Below the pieces are notes generated by a model that was given only the letters and a program-made list of their open reading frames with translations, did no database searches and was not told the DNA's origin. Position numbers and translations under genes: made by a program. A stretch of DNA of 64,000 bases from Effrenium voratum (Eukaryota; Sar; Dinophyceae; Suessiales; Symbiodiniaceae): assembly GCA_963377175.1 (NCBI GenBank), contig CAUJNA010000591.1, forward strand, positions 407,501 to 471,500. The letters run 5' to 3'. Shown here piece after piece: positions 45,487 to 58,464 of the stretch. The stretch's first letter is position 1, and each line of letters opens with the position of its first letter.

Positions 45487-45612
45487 AAGAAGCAGTCGCT
45501 GCACTGGCTGCAGATGCCCTCGCAGCACGCCGTGCAGCCGCTCAGCGGGGTGAACGCCACGCTGGTGGGCTCGTTCTTTGTGATGGTGACGTCCGCGCAA
45601 CTGCTCCAGATC
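45487..45612 (-). CDS. LPMO-like exon 10
   Basis: Acceptor ACGAAG|G joins exon 9 as TKQIWSSCADVTI, the conserved end of the catalytic domain. Then a Cys-rich segment (CTACCEGICSQCSDC). The donor is taken as GC at 45486. Confidence 0.82.
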
Positions 45613-47117
45613 CTTCGTTCAAGCGAGTGGTGTTTGTTGGTGTACAGAAAGGAAAATTGCTTGCTGCGTGGCTTGGTGTTGCCTGCTTTTCAGGGACACC
45701 ACGCACCAGGTAGAAAGGGATGTACAGGATCAACATCTATATAAGTTCATGCCAACCTCACAATACCCAACTGCATTGGGAGGTAGAACCCTGGTCTGCT
45801 TTGGTTCCAGAGTCTTTGAGGTGCTCACTTGGTGGATTCCTTGATACACGTCGCCCAGTCACCTGTTGAGTCGTCTAAGGCACTCCCCCGATCCACGTGT
45901 AGGGGGTTTCCCTGGATTTCCATGCACAAAGGTAGGCCCGTTTTTGTCGGTTGGTTTTTGCGATAAGCCCTTGCAAAAAAGGAAAGCCGGAAGTAATCAA
46001 CTGCATGTCTGGGGTTGTCAATGGTCACACATCGCCATCTGACGCATGCTTCACGGCGGAGTCCGAAGCAGGACTGACAGAGCGATCTTTTGCCGAATCT
46101 GTTTTGAGGCCATTTTGGCATACCCCAAGAGGAACTCCGCACTTCTATGTAGGTCATGCCTTTGTTCAATTGTGACTCTAGAAAGGATCGCCTCATCGTG
46201 TGAGGGTTACCCAACCCCCAGCCAGGTAGACATTTTTTTCAGGGTACCAAAGGGAGCCAATCCGATTTTCCATCCTCCGTTGGTCATCCTGTGGCTCGGA
46301 ACAGCCCTGCCGAATCAACATTGGAGCAGCCGCCTTTGACCAGGAAATTGCACCAACTGGTCGTGGCAAATGCCAAATCCTTGCTGCAATGCCAAAGTGA
46401 AATGATTCCATCCCCAAGACGAGTTTGTGACGGGGATGGCTTGGGTGTTCGCCAAAAGTGGCAAGTGGCGCTAAAATATATGGCCACAACCAGGAAATAA
46501 GGAGCAAGCCTTTTCAGGCGACCAAGAAGGACGACTTGAGAACCAAAAGGTCGACTTTCTTTGGAAGTGAGTTGCGCTTCGCCTTCAAACTTGAAACCTT
46601 GGGGTGGTTGAAGCTCAAAAGAAGAGACTACCTGGGTGTGTCTGTAAATGAGATACACGGAAGGGTGCTTGGAGTGCTTGTTTGAAACAGTCTCTCGGCA
46701 AAGGACCTGGAGGACACAATCTGTGGCGAAAGTATGGTAATGTCGACCTACGATTAAAGTTATGTTGTGGGCCGGCACTGATTAATAACCCTCCCCGGGT
46801 TGTTTATTCATCAGAGATAGACATTAGCCGCAACAGAAGCAACCGTCAGGGAATTCTAGCGGGTGCCCTGGGGCGGTCCGTGATGTTAGCTCGTCGATGA
46901 AGTTTATCCTTGGGTTTCTCATCAGAGGAACACCCCCATAAACATTACACTGGCTTGTTGGTTCCCGCCCTCACAATGGCGTTTAAGACCCATTCAATCG
47001 TACCTGTTGCAAGGTGGGTGAAAGGTGTGGTAAGGGAGGTCCACGAAAGGGGGGCCTCAGGCAAACACCGCGACAAACCTGAACGGACGAAGGAAAAACA
47101 CTCAAAACAAAAGGAAA

Positions 47118-47120
47118 AAC

Positions 47121-47151
<31 letters not shown>

Positions 47152-47175
47152 AATAAAGAAAGAAATACCGAATGA
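47118..47175. repeat. GAAA microsatellite
   Basis: About 14 GAAA units with a few changes. Confidence 0.9.
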
Positions 47176-47662
47176 AATAAAGAAACGACACAAGCCAAAG
47201 ACACCACAAAAGGCACCAAGGAAACCAAGCAACCTACCCACTCCAAGATTGAAGCTCCTTCAGGTCCGGCGAGCCCATTCCAAGACCCCTGATTGCTTTG
47301 TCGGTTGCCGTTCAGGAACACCAGTTTTCTTTTTTTTGGTTTAAATATTGTTTGTTTAAGAAGGTGCCCAGCCTATCCCAACCTGCTCTCTGGACTCAAC
47401 CGCTCGCAACCGCAGCCTGGTGCCCAACCGTGCCCAACCTGGTGTTGGTGCCCAACCTGCTCTCTGGACTCAACAGTTGCTGATAGAAACTCGCGTGCGG
47501 AAAGCCTAGATCACGCAGCACAAACCAGAACTCGCAGGACAAATGGCTGGCACGGTGGGAACAACTCTTTCAATATCCCAAGACTTCCACCATCCACAAG
47601 CCGTAGGTTTCCAAGATCACGGTCCCTCGACGGCCTTCCCTCCGGTCGGTGAGCAAAGGCGC

Positions 47663-47721
47663 TGCTTGGTCATTTCGCAGTCCCAGCGCCAGCTCAGTAC
47701 ATACTCCCCTTCCGGCAGGTC
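47663..47721 (-). CDS. LPMO-like exon 9
   Basis: 59 nt, acceptor CCTAAG|G, donor |GCGCCT. Encodes DLPEGEYVLSWRWDCEMTK, the conserved dLP.GeYvLSwRWDCE strand. An inverted-repeat element (47758-47871) lies 36 nt upstream of the acceptor. Confidence 0.85.
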
Positions 47722-47757
47722 CTTAGGGCTAAAACTGCTGCTGGATGACGAAAACCT

Positions 47758-47871
47758 CAAGGTCCTCCAGTAGAGAGGTTCGAATAGGGGTACCTTTTTT
47801 TTTCTGCAATCGATTTCAGTAGGGGAACCCTCCCCCAAAAAAGGGTAAAAGGGTACTACTGGTGGACCTAG
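47758..47871 (+). mobile_element. Inverted-repeat element family 1, copy 7
   Basis: 114 bp, CAAGGTCCTCCAGTAG to CTACTGGTGGACCTAG. It is 36 nt upstream of the acceptor of LPMO-like exon 9. Confidence 0.82.
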
Positions 47872-48894
47872 TCAGCAAATCGAGCAGGGCTATCAACTAT
47901 AGACCACACGGAACTAGGACACCTATGGACAGGGATTCAACACCTCAAACAGGGTGCCCGCAACAAAATGAAACATCAGTTGTTTTGAACATCTAGGATG
48001 TGGGGGAGTCAAACCACTGGACAATTTCTTTGCCAAGACAACTGCCTCACCTCTGATACATCCAGAAAGGCTGCAACATGCTAAGAAGGGAAAGCAAAGC
48101 CTAAGAGAGCCCAAGGGAAACCCAATACAAGCCAAGTTAAACGTGTCATGCAAACCCAAAAAGTACCCAAGACATGTCCCATCGCTCCTTGGGCACGTGT
48201 ACCAGGTCCACAATGCCGAAGTCGAAAGAGGCACTGCCATACTCCTCCAAGCCTAGCTGGTTCAAGGTAAGCCGCTCTGTTTGGAGTTGGTACCCGGAGG
48301 AACACCGAAGACAATTTTGCAGTTCAAGAACCTATTCTGACAGATACCCCTGGCTCAAATTTCAGGGCTCTATGGTTTACACTGTTCCCCACATAGTGTT
48401 TACACTAAGGGGTTCTTACGGTAAGAGCTAAGGCCGGTTTAGATCGAGGTTCGCGTGGGGTTGCCTTCGGTGCGACACGTCTCGCACGCGCGCTGGCATG
48501 TGCGTCTCGCTGTGGTACTGCTCAAGGGGCAGGAGTTGGGAGGTTCGCGTGATGACCTTACACCGCTGTGACGCGGGTGTGTGATTTTTGAGGCAGCCTC
48601 GCGCCAAACGTGTTTTTTTGAGCAAAGTGCGCTTTTTTCATGGCAGGGCCGCCACGCGGTGATATCCTCGCTGTGGCGCCTCGCCGATCTTCGGATTTGC
48701 GTGTTACCGCAGGCTTCCGTGGCCAGCGCAGCATTCTGTGAGACTGCCGTGCGTTTTCGCGGCGGGCGCAGCATTTTCATAAGCAGGGTCTGTGAATTTC
48801 GTGACAGGCGCAGCGCTTCACTCATCTGCAAGCGTTGCGAGACGACAGTAAACCCTTTGCGGAAATCCTGCGCGTCGAACCCAGAGCTTCCAAA

Positions 48895-49140
48895 CGACCT
48901 TAATTGTCTTTGAAGTGCTTAATTCAGGCTGTCAACCTTAAGTTGAAGTCTTTAATTAAGGTTGCCAACCTTAATTAACAACCACAAGCCCTTCATTAAG
49001 GGTAGGTCTGTACGTTTAGCCGAAAAGTCCTCAATTTGTAGGTGTCTTGTCTTAATCAAGGTTGAATCCTTAATTAAAGGCTTTACTTTGAAGCCTTTTT
49101 AGCTTTAGGGAAACGTCTTTAATTAAGGACCCTTCTTAAT
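48895..49140. repeat. Cluster of CCTTAATTAAGG-type palindromes
   Basis: TTAATTAAGG and its complement occur repeatedly (48950-49135), and again at 49888-49975, flanking 49.14-49.89 kb. The open frame at 49.14-49.41 kb could be an exon, but phase and family give no support. Confidence 0.75.
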
Positions 49141-50289
49141 GCTTGGAACTTGCGTTCCCGTAGAAGCTCTTGAGTCTCCGGCGAGCATCCTCAACGAGCT
49201 GCAATGCATTCCCCTGGCGCCCCACTACTTGGCGCAGATGCTCCCTGAATTGCCTTTGGAGCCGCCTCATGCGAGGCGGACGGATGCAGGAAGACACGTG
49301 TGCGGCACCATGAAGCACACGCGCCTGAAAAGAGTAATCCAAATTCAAAAATATGGAAGCCAATTCGGTTGAGGCATTTGTACGGAACCTGCAAGCAGAA
49401 GCAACCATTTCAGGGGGCCATTCGTCTCAGATTGGCAAAGGCTTATAACCCAGTCCCCAACTTTCCAAATTTGGTGGTTTTCGGAAAATGTTTGGCCGAT
49501 GATGTCAGGGAAATATGGGGACCTGGCGACTGGCTCTGTACGGGTGCCGGTCCCGGTCAAGCTTGCGTCCGCAGCAAGAGCCTGTGCAAAGCACCTGCTG
49601 CTGTGCTGTACATGGCTGCTCGCGCACCCTCGCAAGGATGCAGTTGTCGGGTCCCTCCACGAAAGAGCCTGATCAACCTGTGTGTAGGCATCACTGACTC
49701 GCCGCCCATCACCTCAGTAGCTCTTCTCAGTCAATGTGGACGTTACTCTTGGCGTCAGGGAGTGGCTCAATGATGGCCGAGGCAACAGGAGGCCGCTGGC
49801 CTCCTCATCACCTACATTTTGCATGCGTGACTGAAACAATGAAACATTGCATCGAAGCCTTTGAAGGAGAATCATGTCCCCCGCCGGCCTTAATTAAGGT
49901 CTTTTCAGCTAGTGCCGAAAGACCGTAACTAAGGACTTTTGTGCAAATGTGAAGTGTGTTTAATTAAGGCATTCAACCTTAACTTTAAGGAGATTGAAAA
50001 GGTCTTAAACGAAACTACGGTCTTTTGGAAGCTCTGAGAAGCGGTCTCGCTGTGGCGCCGTGCGAATTTGTCTGGAGCTCGGCGAACCCTCTGCGGAGAT
50101 CCTGCGTGTCGAAGCGCTCTCGCTGTGGCGCCGTTCGGCTTTTCTGTTTTCTTTGCTTGCGAATCGGTGTTTGGAAGTTGTCTCGTGGTTCGCGCTTCTG
50201 CTTTCACGATCGCGCGTTGTCTCAGGCTCCACCTGCCTGGTCCGCAAACTGGCACGCAAAGCAAACCCAGAGATCCGGCTGCAATATTG

Positions 50290-51005
50290 AAACTTCTAAG
50301 CACAAAAGCAGTACGCGCAGTGCGCTTCCGCAGCTCCGGCACGAAAATCGCAAATTGTAAGTACAAAAAGTAGTGTGCGAAGCGCCCCCGCAGCACCGGC
50401 TGACAAACTGCAAGTTTCAAGTACCAAAGTAATACGTGAAGAGCATTGCCAGAGGCGCGGCTGCGAAATCGCAAGCTGCAAGTACAAAAGTAGTACGCGA
50501 AGTGCGCTGCCGCAGCTTTGTAAGTACAAAAGTAGTACGCGAAGTGCACTCCCGCAGCTCCGGCTGAAAATTTGCAAGTTTTAAGTACAAAAGTACGTGG
50601 AGAGCATTTCCAGAGGCGCAGCTGCGAAATCGCAGATTGTAAGATGCACTCCCGCAACTCTGGCTGAAAACTCGCAAGTTGTAAGTAGCAAAGTACATGA
50701 AGAGCTTTCAGCGAGCTCCGGCTGCAAAATCGAAACTTTTAAGTGCAAGAGTGGTGCGCGAAGTGCCCATGGCTCCGGCCAAAGTTTTACGCGAAGTGCA
50801 TTCCCGCAGCAGCTCCAGCTCCAGCTGCCAAGTCGTAAGTGTTTTCGCGCAACGGCAGCGCGCGAAGCGCGCTCCCGCAGCTCCAGCTGGAAAATTGCAA
50901 CTTGACTTTTTAGTGAAAGTAAGGTTCGGAAAGCGCGCTCTCGCATCTCAGCTCGAAAATCGCAACGTGCAAGCGGAAAAGTAGAATGCCAAGTGCACTT
51001 CTGCA
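50290..51005. repeat. Diverged about 60-bp tandem repeat, same family as 3.9 kb
   Basis: About eleven units with AGTAGTACGCGAAGTGC, CCGCAGCTCCGGCTG and AAATCGCAA blocks, the same orientation as the array at 3899-4200. Confidence 0.85.
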
Positions 51006-51094
51006 ACTAAATTCGCCAGCCTTCTTGCGCACGCAGATGCGGACAAGAGAGGTTGGCGAGAGAAAGGGACATGAAAGGTTGGGTGAGCGAGGTT

Positions 51095-51260
51095 GCACAG
51101 CATCATGCGCGAGAGGGACCGTCACGAATGGCATCATGCGCAGCATCATGCACGGCGTCGTGCGCAACGTCACGCGTGGTATCTTGTGCAACATCATGCC
51201 TGCGCAGCATCATGCTGCAACATCACGCGTAGCTTCACGCGCAGCAGCGTCAAAACACGG
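51095..51260. repeat. GCATCATGC-type minisatellite
   Basis: GCATCATGCGCA/ACGTCACGCG blocks repeated about ten times. Confidence 0.75.
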
Positions 51261-52241
51261 CGTAGCACGCAAGATAAGTTGACAGGATATATTTGTTTCG
51301 AAGCGCGGCGCCAAGCTTGCTCATCAGAACTTGCAGAAGCTACGAAGGGACATTGATGCGCTTGTTTCTCATCTGCAGTGGGAGAGGTGTCAGAGTTTAT
51401 TTAACGTCTGTCTATGCTTCCGGGCCACACGTCGTCAAATTAAACCCAATACTATGTGGGGTCTCTTGCCGGGATGATGTTTTTTGCAGCCACCATTAAA
51501 TGACACATGGATGCAAAGCTTGACAGTGTGGTTGTGAACAGTATCAGCGAATATTATCATGTTCACTGTGTTCATTACTACGTAAGGCTCTTCAATTGAA
51601 TAATTGCTAACGGTTCTTAACTACTACCTATGATCGATAAAATCGATTGACGGGCTACCATTTTGTCAATTTAAAAAGCCTGAATGTGGTGTCAAATATC
51701 AGTTCCAAGTTGACTTGCAACCCAACCTCCACACATTTGACCTCCCTTGCGTCCGAGTTTTCCCAAACTGAATGGGTTCGACTTAAAGGATTTTCCCCGA
51801 CGCCTGTGGGATTGTCTCTCCCAAACCGTCTTATTTCTCTAAGTTATTTGTTGTTGTTTTGGGGGGGGGGGGGGGAAGTCCCTTTAACCGGCTTCTGAAG
51901 CACTGGCAATATCCTCTTATTTCTCAGGGCGTGGGTGTGGTACCTTGGCTTGAATCTAGGTGCCATGTCTCTCGAAAAGTCAGTCGTAGAGTTGTAGAAT
52001 CGTGGAGGCTCCTCTGGTTCTCCCATGCAGCGAAGCTGGGCCCTGGTTGCCGATTGAACTTGCCAGGGTTAACCTACGTTTACAACAAGTTGACCTCTTG
52101 GGAGGTTGTTCCCATTCGCATCGATCGGAACATGGTAGAGGATTCAACCACCGGCATAAATGGAAAGCATAGCAAACCACTCACCAGTTCCCTGGTTTGC
52201 TCATCCAGATTCAAAGCAAACCCTTAGGAGTCGCTTTTTAC

Positions 52242-52366
52242 GCATTTCCAAGTGCAGCTCGCGCAACTGCACTTGGCGTCCGGATTCACGGAAAGGTTGC
52301 CCATGCAGTGGCCGCCCCCATAGCCGTAGATGCCCTTCTCCTTGCCCCCGCCATACTTCCAAAAGC
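52242..52366 (-). CDS. LPMO-like exon 8
   Basis: 125 nt, acceptor GCTCAG|G, donor |GTAAAA. Encodes FWKYGGGKEKGIYGYGGGHC, a Gly-rich loop, then a segment with five Cys (CSCASCTWKC). Confidence 0.75.
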
Positions 52367-52554
52367 CTGAGCTGCAAGCGGAGGCATGCCAAACCACCAG
52401 AAAACGAGGCACAACGCATGGAACAACGTGCACAGCGAATACACGCAAACAAGACACCACAAAATGACAAAACCAAGAGCGCACACACAATGCAACCGAC
52501 AACGGTAACAAAAAAAGCAAAAACACTACATTGCAAGAAAGCTAGAGAGAAATC

Positions 52555-53107
52555 CGGCAAACAAAAACAAACAAACAAAGAAATAAACAACAAACAAACA
52601 AACAAAGACATAAACAAATAAAAACAAACACAAACAATCAAAGACACAAATAAATAAACAAACAAACAAAGAAACAAACAGTCAAACAAGGAAACAAACA
52701 AAGAAATAGGCAAACAAAAGAACAAAAAACCAGCCACACCAACAAAAAAAAACAAACAAACACACAAAGAAACAAACAAAGAAACAAACAAACCAACAAT
52801 TAAACAAAGAAAGAAAGACCGAAAGAAAGAAACAAACAAAGAAAGAAACAAACACAAACAAACAAAGAAACAAACAAACCAACAAACAAACAAACAAAGA
52901 AACAAACAAACAAACAACACACAAACAATCAAACAAGGAAACAAACAAACCAACAAACAAACAAAGAAACAAACAAGCCAACCAAAAAAACAAAGAAACA
53001 AACAAACACACACACACACAAACAAACAAACAAACAAACAAACGAAGAAACAAGCAAAGAAACAAACAAGCCAACAAAGAAACAAAGAAACAAACAAACA
53101 CACACAA

Positions 53108-53150
<43 letters not shown>

Positions 53151-53430
53151 AAGAAACAAACAAACAAACAAAGAAACAAGCAAAGAAACAAACAAGGAAA
53201 CAAACGGAGAAATAAGCAAACAAACAAACCAACAAACAAACAAACAAACAGACAAACAAAGAAACAAAGAAACAAACAAACAGACAAACAAACCAACAAA
53301 GAAACAAACAAACCAACAAACCAACAAACCAACAAACCAACAAACCAACAAAGAAACAAACAAACAAACAAACAAACCAACAAACAGACAGACAGGCAAA
53401 CAAACAAACAAACAAACAAACAAGCACAAC
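52555..53430. repeat. CAAA microsatellite filling an LPMO-like intron
   Basis: About 870 bp of CAAA with GAAA and CAGA variants, between exons 7 and 8. Long Cys/Leu/Phe frames are artefacts. Confidence 0.95.
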
Positions 53431-53447
53431 CACAGCAAAGCCGTTGC

Positions 53448-53580
53448 CATCGAGCTCTGGGCTGCGGTCGCTTGCTGGGGGCTGAAAGGTGGGGCCCGAG
53501 CAGGGTGTGCGCGCCCGGGCGGCGGTGCCCTTGCACCCGGGGATGGGGTTCATGGTCCAGGTGGAGTGTTTCGGCACCAC
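53448..53580 (-). CDS. LPMO-like exon 7
   Basis: 133 nt, acceptor CGCTCAG|G, donor |GCAACG. Encodes VVPKHSTWTMNPIPGCKGTA, matching the conserved GsTWt.NPIP.C block, then a Cys/Pro-rich stretch. The next intron is mostly a CAAA repeat. Confidence 0.85.
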
Positions 53581-54816
53581 CTGAGCGCCCAGTACCATAA
53601 CTGGTTGCGACCATTGTCCAAAAGGGGCCTAAATGTTCCATGGTTGATTTTGGGGTGGAGTGAGTTGGGCACGTAGGGAATGGATCTAGCTGCCAATCCA
53701 CCAAAATGGGCGGTTCGGAGCTTGCTCTTTGCAGCATGGGTGGGGAGAGTTCTTGTGGGAACCACCTGAGTCACAATGCAAAGGCTGGTGTGTGGTGTGA
53801 TGTTTGCCTAGCCCTGGCATTAGCCTGGCACAGCCTGGCGCGCACGACAGCGCGGTATTGAAGTCTACCAATTTAGGGTCGGTTTCAGGTAGGTTTCAGG
53901 TTTATGGCAAGTTTAGTAAGGGCAGGCTTAGGGTCGGTTTTAGGGTTGCACCCAGGGACTGCGCCCTACTGCCCTCCAACTACCCAGGTGTTGATTGTGG
54001 AAGGTAACGCAACTCCCTCCGACGTTAAAGTGGGCTTTTGGTGAAGAGACACCCCATCGTGTCCCATCCACCATCCCAACCCGGGCCGGTTTGGTTGCCA
54101 GTTTTCTCTTGCTTAAAAAGGGACCTTCTGGTGGGCATGACGACATGGGGAATCTCGTTAGGCTCTTAGGCACAGAGTTGCCTCCCACCATCCTGGATTG
54201 GCAACTAGTTTCAAAGACCTACCAACCTCAGGAAAACAGACCTCTGTTTTCCACCCACCGAACTGTGGTTACACCGTTTAACGCCATCATTTCCCACAAG
54301 GCTATGTTTTTTTGCCCGCATGTTTTTTTGCAAGCGCCCACCTTTCGGCCCGGCAAACCCGGAACCTGCAGCTAGCAAGTTGGGTCCGGCAGAGCCTCCC
54401 GCCTTGTTGCTGGGCCCTGGTTTCGACCATGGTCCTCTACAAAATTCCTGGGTGCTCCATGGCAATGTGGGAGCGTACTGATGCATATGCATGATTTTCA
54501 TAAGGCTCCCGTAGTTTAACAAAACGAGTCCTGAGTTTGAGTCGACTTAACCTGTCACCAACACCCCTTGACGAGGTCGCAACTTTTACGGAAACTCGAA
54601 TGCCCCAAGGACCTGGGGCTTACAGACCTTGGCCTTCGCTGAACATGCGCCGAACAGAAGCCCCAAAGGTTCACCAGTCGACTCGCTTTGGACAACTGAA
54701 GTGATCCGAAGCGGAACTCTTGAGGGACACCCCAAAAAGCAAAAATGATACAGCGCACCACCCGTCCCCCAAACCGCTGGGTGGGCTTGGCTTTGTCCCG
54801 CCTTGTCGCCGCCCAC

Positions 54817-54895
54817 CCGGCGAGCAGTGATCTCAATCCGGTCGTTCCGATCGAAGCCTTGCCCGAACTGCAGCCACTGCTTGTCGCCCACAAAC
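54817..54895 (-). CDS. LPMO-like exon 6
   Basis: 79 nt, acceptor TCCGAG|G, donor |GTGGGC. Encodes FVGDKQWLQFGQGFDRNDRI then EITARR, a core beta-sandwich strand pair of the family. Confidence 0.82.
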
Positions 54896-55342
54896 CTCGG
54901 AACGCCGACTGTGCCCATGTAGCCTGTGACCAACAAATAGGAAGGCTGAGCCACGAACATAGCACACACGTTAACTGTTAGTGCTGACTCGCCTTGTATG
55001 GCAACATACTATTGGGCCTTGAAACAAGAGAGAAAGCTGCCAGTGGGACGTAGAGGAAACTAACATGCCACGAGTTGTCAGGCCCTCAAGAAGTCGATGG
55101 ACCCAGAAGCTTGATCACCGTGCAAAGCGACCATCTGCACCCACGAAATTACCACATCTTACCTGACGAAGCACAGAACTCGAGAGCCAAATTTTTGCCA
55201 GCGCAAGGCGGCACTTTGAAGCCGGAAGTTGCAGAATCGGCAGGGTAAGAAGCGCCGCGAAGTTACTAGCGGCCAAGCCCCAGGGCCAGAAATGGGGAGG
55301 GAAAACGCAATCTTCGCGCCATACTGTGTGTGCGCGTGTTTT

Positions 55343-55414
55343 TTGGGGTTCCCCTTTTTGGTTGGCTTTACAGGGAACCAAAAGGATAACCAACTATTTT
55401 TGGGGGTCCACAAA
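55343..55414 (+). repeat. Interspersed family 4, copy 3
   Basis: GGGGTTCCCCTTTTTGGTTG, then GGGAACCAAAAGGATAACC and TTTTGGGGGTCCAC. Confidence 0.65.
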
Positions 55415-56670
55415 AAAGAAAAAACACGCCCTACTCATGCTTGCTGGGGCAAAGAACAAGATTGCTGGGCTAAAAACGTAGAACGGGGCCAGCATCCACA
55501 GCACCGTTATCGTAAGCATCACTTTTGCCCGGAGAACAGAAGACAAGTGGCAGTTTCCGGAACGATTCCCAAGGCATCCAACTTGAATCTGCGAATGCAT
55601 TCAAATGCAAAAGCTGTGAAATAAATTGCGAATCTCACCCTTTATGAGAAGAGGTTCCGGGAGAGAGGTTTGAACTCCATACTGACAGGCAGCCAAATCA
55701 AATCTTTTGACCCACGGGAAGTTGAACTTGTTGCTAGGTAGCGAGGAGGTACTTCTCAGATGAAAACCAAAGGACAACAATGTAAACAACCACAGCTGAA
55801 GGCGTGATTGCCACCCACCTGCTTCTTCAAAGGGAAGGGAATAATCTCACCCAATTTGCTGTTTCGACCCACTAGCCCAGAGTTGGTGGTGTCTCTTCCA
55901 AATCTCTGGGAAGATTAACAAATAGGTTTGTCTCAAAATAGGGGAACCCCCCCCAAAAAAAAAGTGGCTCTTTTTGGTATCCCTTTAACACCAACCAAAA
56001 CGGGTAAACAGCATGTGGATTCTTGTTGGTGAGAGTTAACATCAGTCTCGCGACCCTTACAAGGAACCGATTGCAAAGGACTCTCGGAAGGCATTCTTGC
56101 AGACAAAATCGAACCTTTCAGGTGTGCCTCAGGAAAATAACCCGAAAGGCCAACCGGCGTTCAACAAAATAGTGCTCATGCCAAAATGGGCTGGAAGCCA
56201 AAAAACCCAAGAAAATGGACAAGGGGAATGTATCCATTTGTGTGTTTGCCAGGCATGTCTATGGGAAACGCACTAAAACGGTTCAAACGAACGTGCCTCC
56301 CACACAAAACAGCCTCATGAAACCAGCACTGCCATCAAAGGCACATCCATGGAACATGAACATTTGAACATGTTTTGCTCTCCATCAAAGTAGGTTTGTG
56401 ATGCGTCCCACGACACATCTCCTGAAGGCAATGGACTTTGGAGGGAGCCTGTCCTGCTTTGAACCACCACCACCACCCCATCCCTTTCTAAAGCACAAAA
56501 ACACACCAAGACCACACAACACCACGCAAAAACCACACAACACCACGCACCAAAACCACCCCGTCCCTTTCTTGCCGCACTTGAAACACACAAAAAAACC
56601 AAAAGAATTGCGCCATGGCCATCGCACTGCCGCGTCCCGCTAGCCAGCGCCCCTTCTGCTGCAGAGAAAC

Positions 56671-56814
56671 CCCAGGGGCGTCTGCTGGAAGCACTCCTCC
56701 GAGATCTCTTTGTCCGCCCGGCAGAGGCGGTACTGATAGCCCCCCCCGTGGTTGGCCGCGAGGCCCCAGGCCACCTCCACGTCCGAGCCGGCCCGCCACA
56801 CCGTCTTCTCCAGC
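56671..56814 (-). CDS. LPMO-like exon 5 (second copper-ligand region)
   Basis: 144 nt, acceptor GGAAG|G, donor |GTTTCT. Encodes LEKTVWRAGSDVEVAWGLAA then NHGGGYQYRLCRADKEISEE. His in ANHGGGY is the likely second brace ligand. Confidence 0.88.
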
Positions 56815-56845
56815 CTTCCGGGGGGAAGAAAAAAAGAAACGCCGT

Positions 56846-56984
56846 CCTCTTGGTGGACGTTGGAAGGGGAGCAAACATTTCAACTTCAGCAGTTAAGTGG
56901 TTGGATTTCAGCCACTAAACCACAATCAGCCAAAATGTAAAACATGTTTCCCAACAACAAGCATGTTATTCTCACTTCCTGGAT
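56846..56984 (+). repeat. Interspersed family 3, copy 2
   Basis: GGACGTTGGAAGGGGAGCA, an inner AGTGG...CCACT pair and CCAACAACAAGCATG. Begins about 30 nt upstream of LPMO-like exon 5. Confidence 0.7.
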
Positions 56985-57104
56985 GGCCCTTCTTGGTTGC
57001 TTTCAGCTTCCCTGCGAAAAGTGAACAACTTTTGGTGGTTTAATTGAAAGCACATGAGTTGGCAAAAAGTCAAAAGTCCTAACATCCAAGCAAAATGCAC
57101 CAAA
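56985..57104 (+). repeat. Interspersed family 2, full copy
   Basis: Same left part (CTTGGTTGCTTTCAGC) and right end (CATCCAAGCAAAATGCACCA). Lies in the intron upstream of LPMO-like exon 5. Confidence 0.78.
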
Positions 57105-57529
57105 GTCTTATTCTTCCTCCCACCTAACATGGGTTTGTGCACAGACCCCCCTGCAGGACCCATTGATACACAAATGTTTGCTCGAGCTTTCGTAGCAAAT
57201 AAGTGCGCGAGAAACGGTAAATGCAAACACATGCAAACGCACAGATTGCGGGGCGGAGCTTTGGCTTTGCACACTTTTTGGAATTGCGCCCGAGTTGCGG
57301 AAAATTGCGCCCGAGTAGCGGGAAATTGCGCTCGAGTTGCGGGTTCGTTTTCTCTCGAGCACTTCACCAAGCATCTAGGCAACCTCAAAAAGTGCTCGAA
57401 TTGGATTTGAGCAGAAAAAAACGCTCGAATGCCAAAAACTGTCTGGAGCACTTTTTTGTGTATCAAAGGGTCCTCCAGGCCAAGAGGGATTGAAAACCAA
57501 ACGAAACCGCACCCTAAAAGCTGGGCTGT

Positions 57530-57585
57530 CCTCAGACCCTCTGCTAAAACAGTGTCACTTTTAGTGGCTTAAATTCGGAAACTAC
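57530..57585 (+). repeat. Interspersed family 2, fragment
   Basis: CTCTGCTAAAACAG, then CACTTTTAGTGGCTTAAATT; about 100 nt from the donor of LPMO-like exon 4. Confidence 0.5.
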
Positions 57586-57685
57586 CCCGAATTCCTAAAA
57601 GCCCAAAAGGCTAAGGAGCCGAACGGCTGGCCACCCTGAAACGGCCAGACTTCTGGGCATGCCGAACGACGTGCCGAGGCGCAGC

Positions 57686-57808
57686 TTCGGCAGCTCGGAC
57701 CCGGCGGCGCCGCTGGCGAAGCCGGGGGGCGGGTCCAGCTGCCCCAAAGGCGGACTGGCGCCGCCGGTGATGCCGCAGACGTCGCCCACCGGGGCGCTGC
57801 CCGGGTAC
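57686..57808 (-). CDS. LPMO-like exon 4
   Basis: 123 nt, acceptor CTCCAG|G, donor |GCTGCG. Encodes YPGSAPVGDVCGITGG, the PGsAPv.D.CG.aGG block, then a Pro/Gly-rich segment ending SELPK. Confidence 0.85.
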
Positions 57809-58464
57809 CTGGAGATCCGCTCAACAAAGCGGGGCCATGGACTCGCATGCTTACTCGAGTCGAAGCACGCGTTTGCCTGAGAATGAAAAAAGTGCTTGTT
57901 CAACCATGCACCTTGAAAATGATTGCGAGTTGTGCCGATAAAGGTCAAGACTGCTCCAGTTTTGGGTGAAATTACCTGCTGCACGATAGCCTCCAAGCAG
58001 AGTTCTTGATGACCGACGTGAACAATGGTCTTCAGTGTTCCACTCATCGCTGATGCGCCTGTTCCGAAGTGGAGGCGGGGGGATGGGGGGATTCCCTGGG
58101 CGCCCTGGTTCCCCCTGTATCCCTGCTAGTTGGTTTCCCTGACTGGAGGAGATCCGCCCAATTGGTCCATCCGCCCAATTGAGATTGCGTAGTACACCGC
58201 CGAAACAATGACAGCGTAACAGCGCCGGATTTGGGGTAACATCGCTGAAAATGACTGGAGGAGATCCGTCCGAAAATGAACACCAAATCTTCCATCACCT
58301 GTTTAAACCACCTCGTTTGATTTTTCTTTCAAGGTATGAGCCTGGCTACGGTTCTGGTTGATACGACATTCAATAATGGCGGTTGCCCTTTTGTTTCCCC
58401 GAAAAGGAGTACCCACTCCAAAAGGAGCCCTCTTTTCCATAGACTACAGCCCCAGCCAGGCCAC

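Noticed and set aside
49136..49408. Minus-strand frame with RLQRQFREHLRQVV
   Set aside because: Lies inside an LPMO-like intron whose flanking exons already join in phase; no family match, so kept only as a note.
52201..53737. 465-codon Cys/Leu/Phe-rich frame resembling a membrane protein
   Set aside because: Mostly CAAA repeat; only its two ends are real exons of the LPMO-like gene, in other reading contexts.
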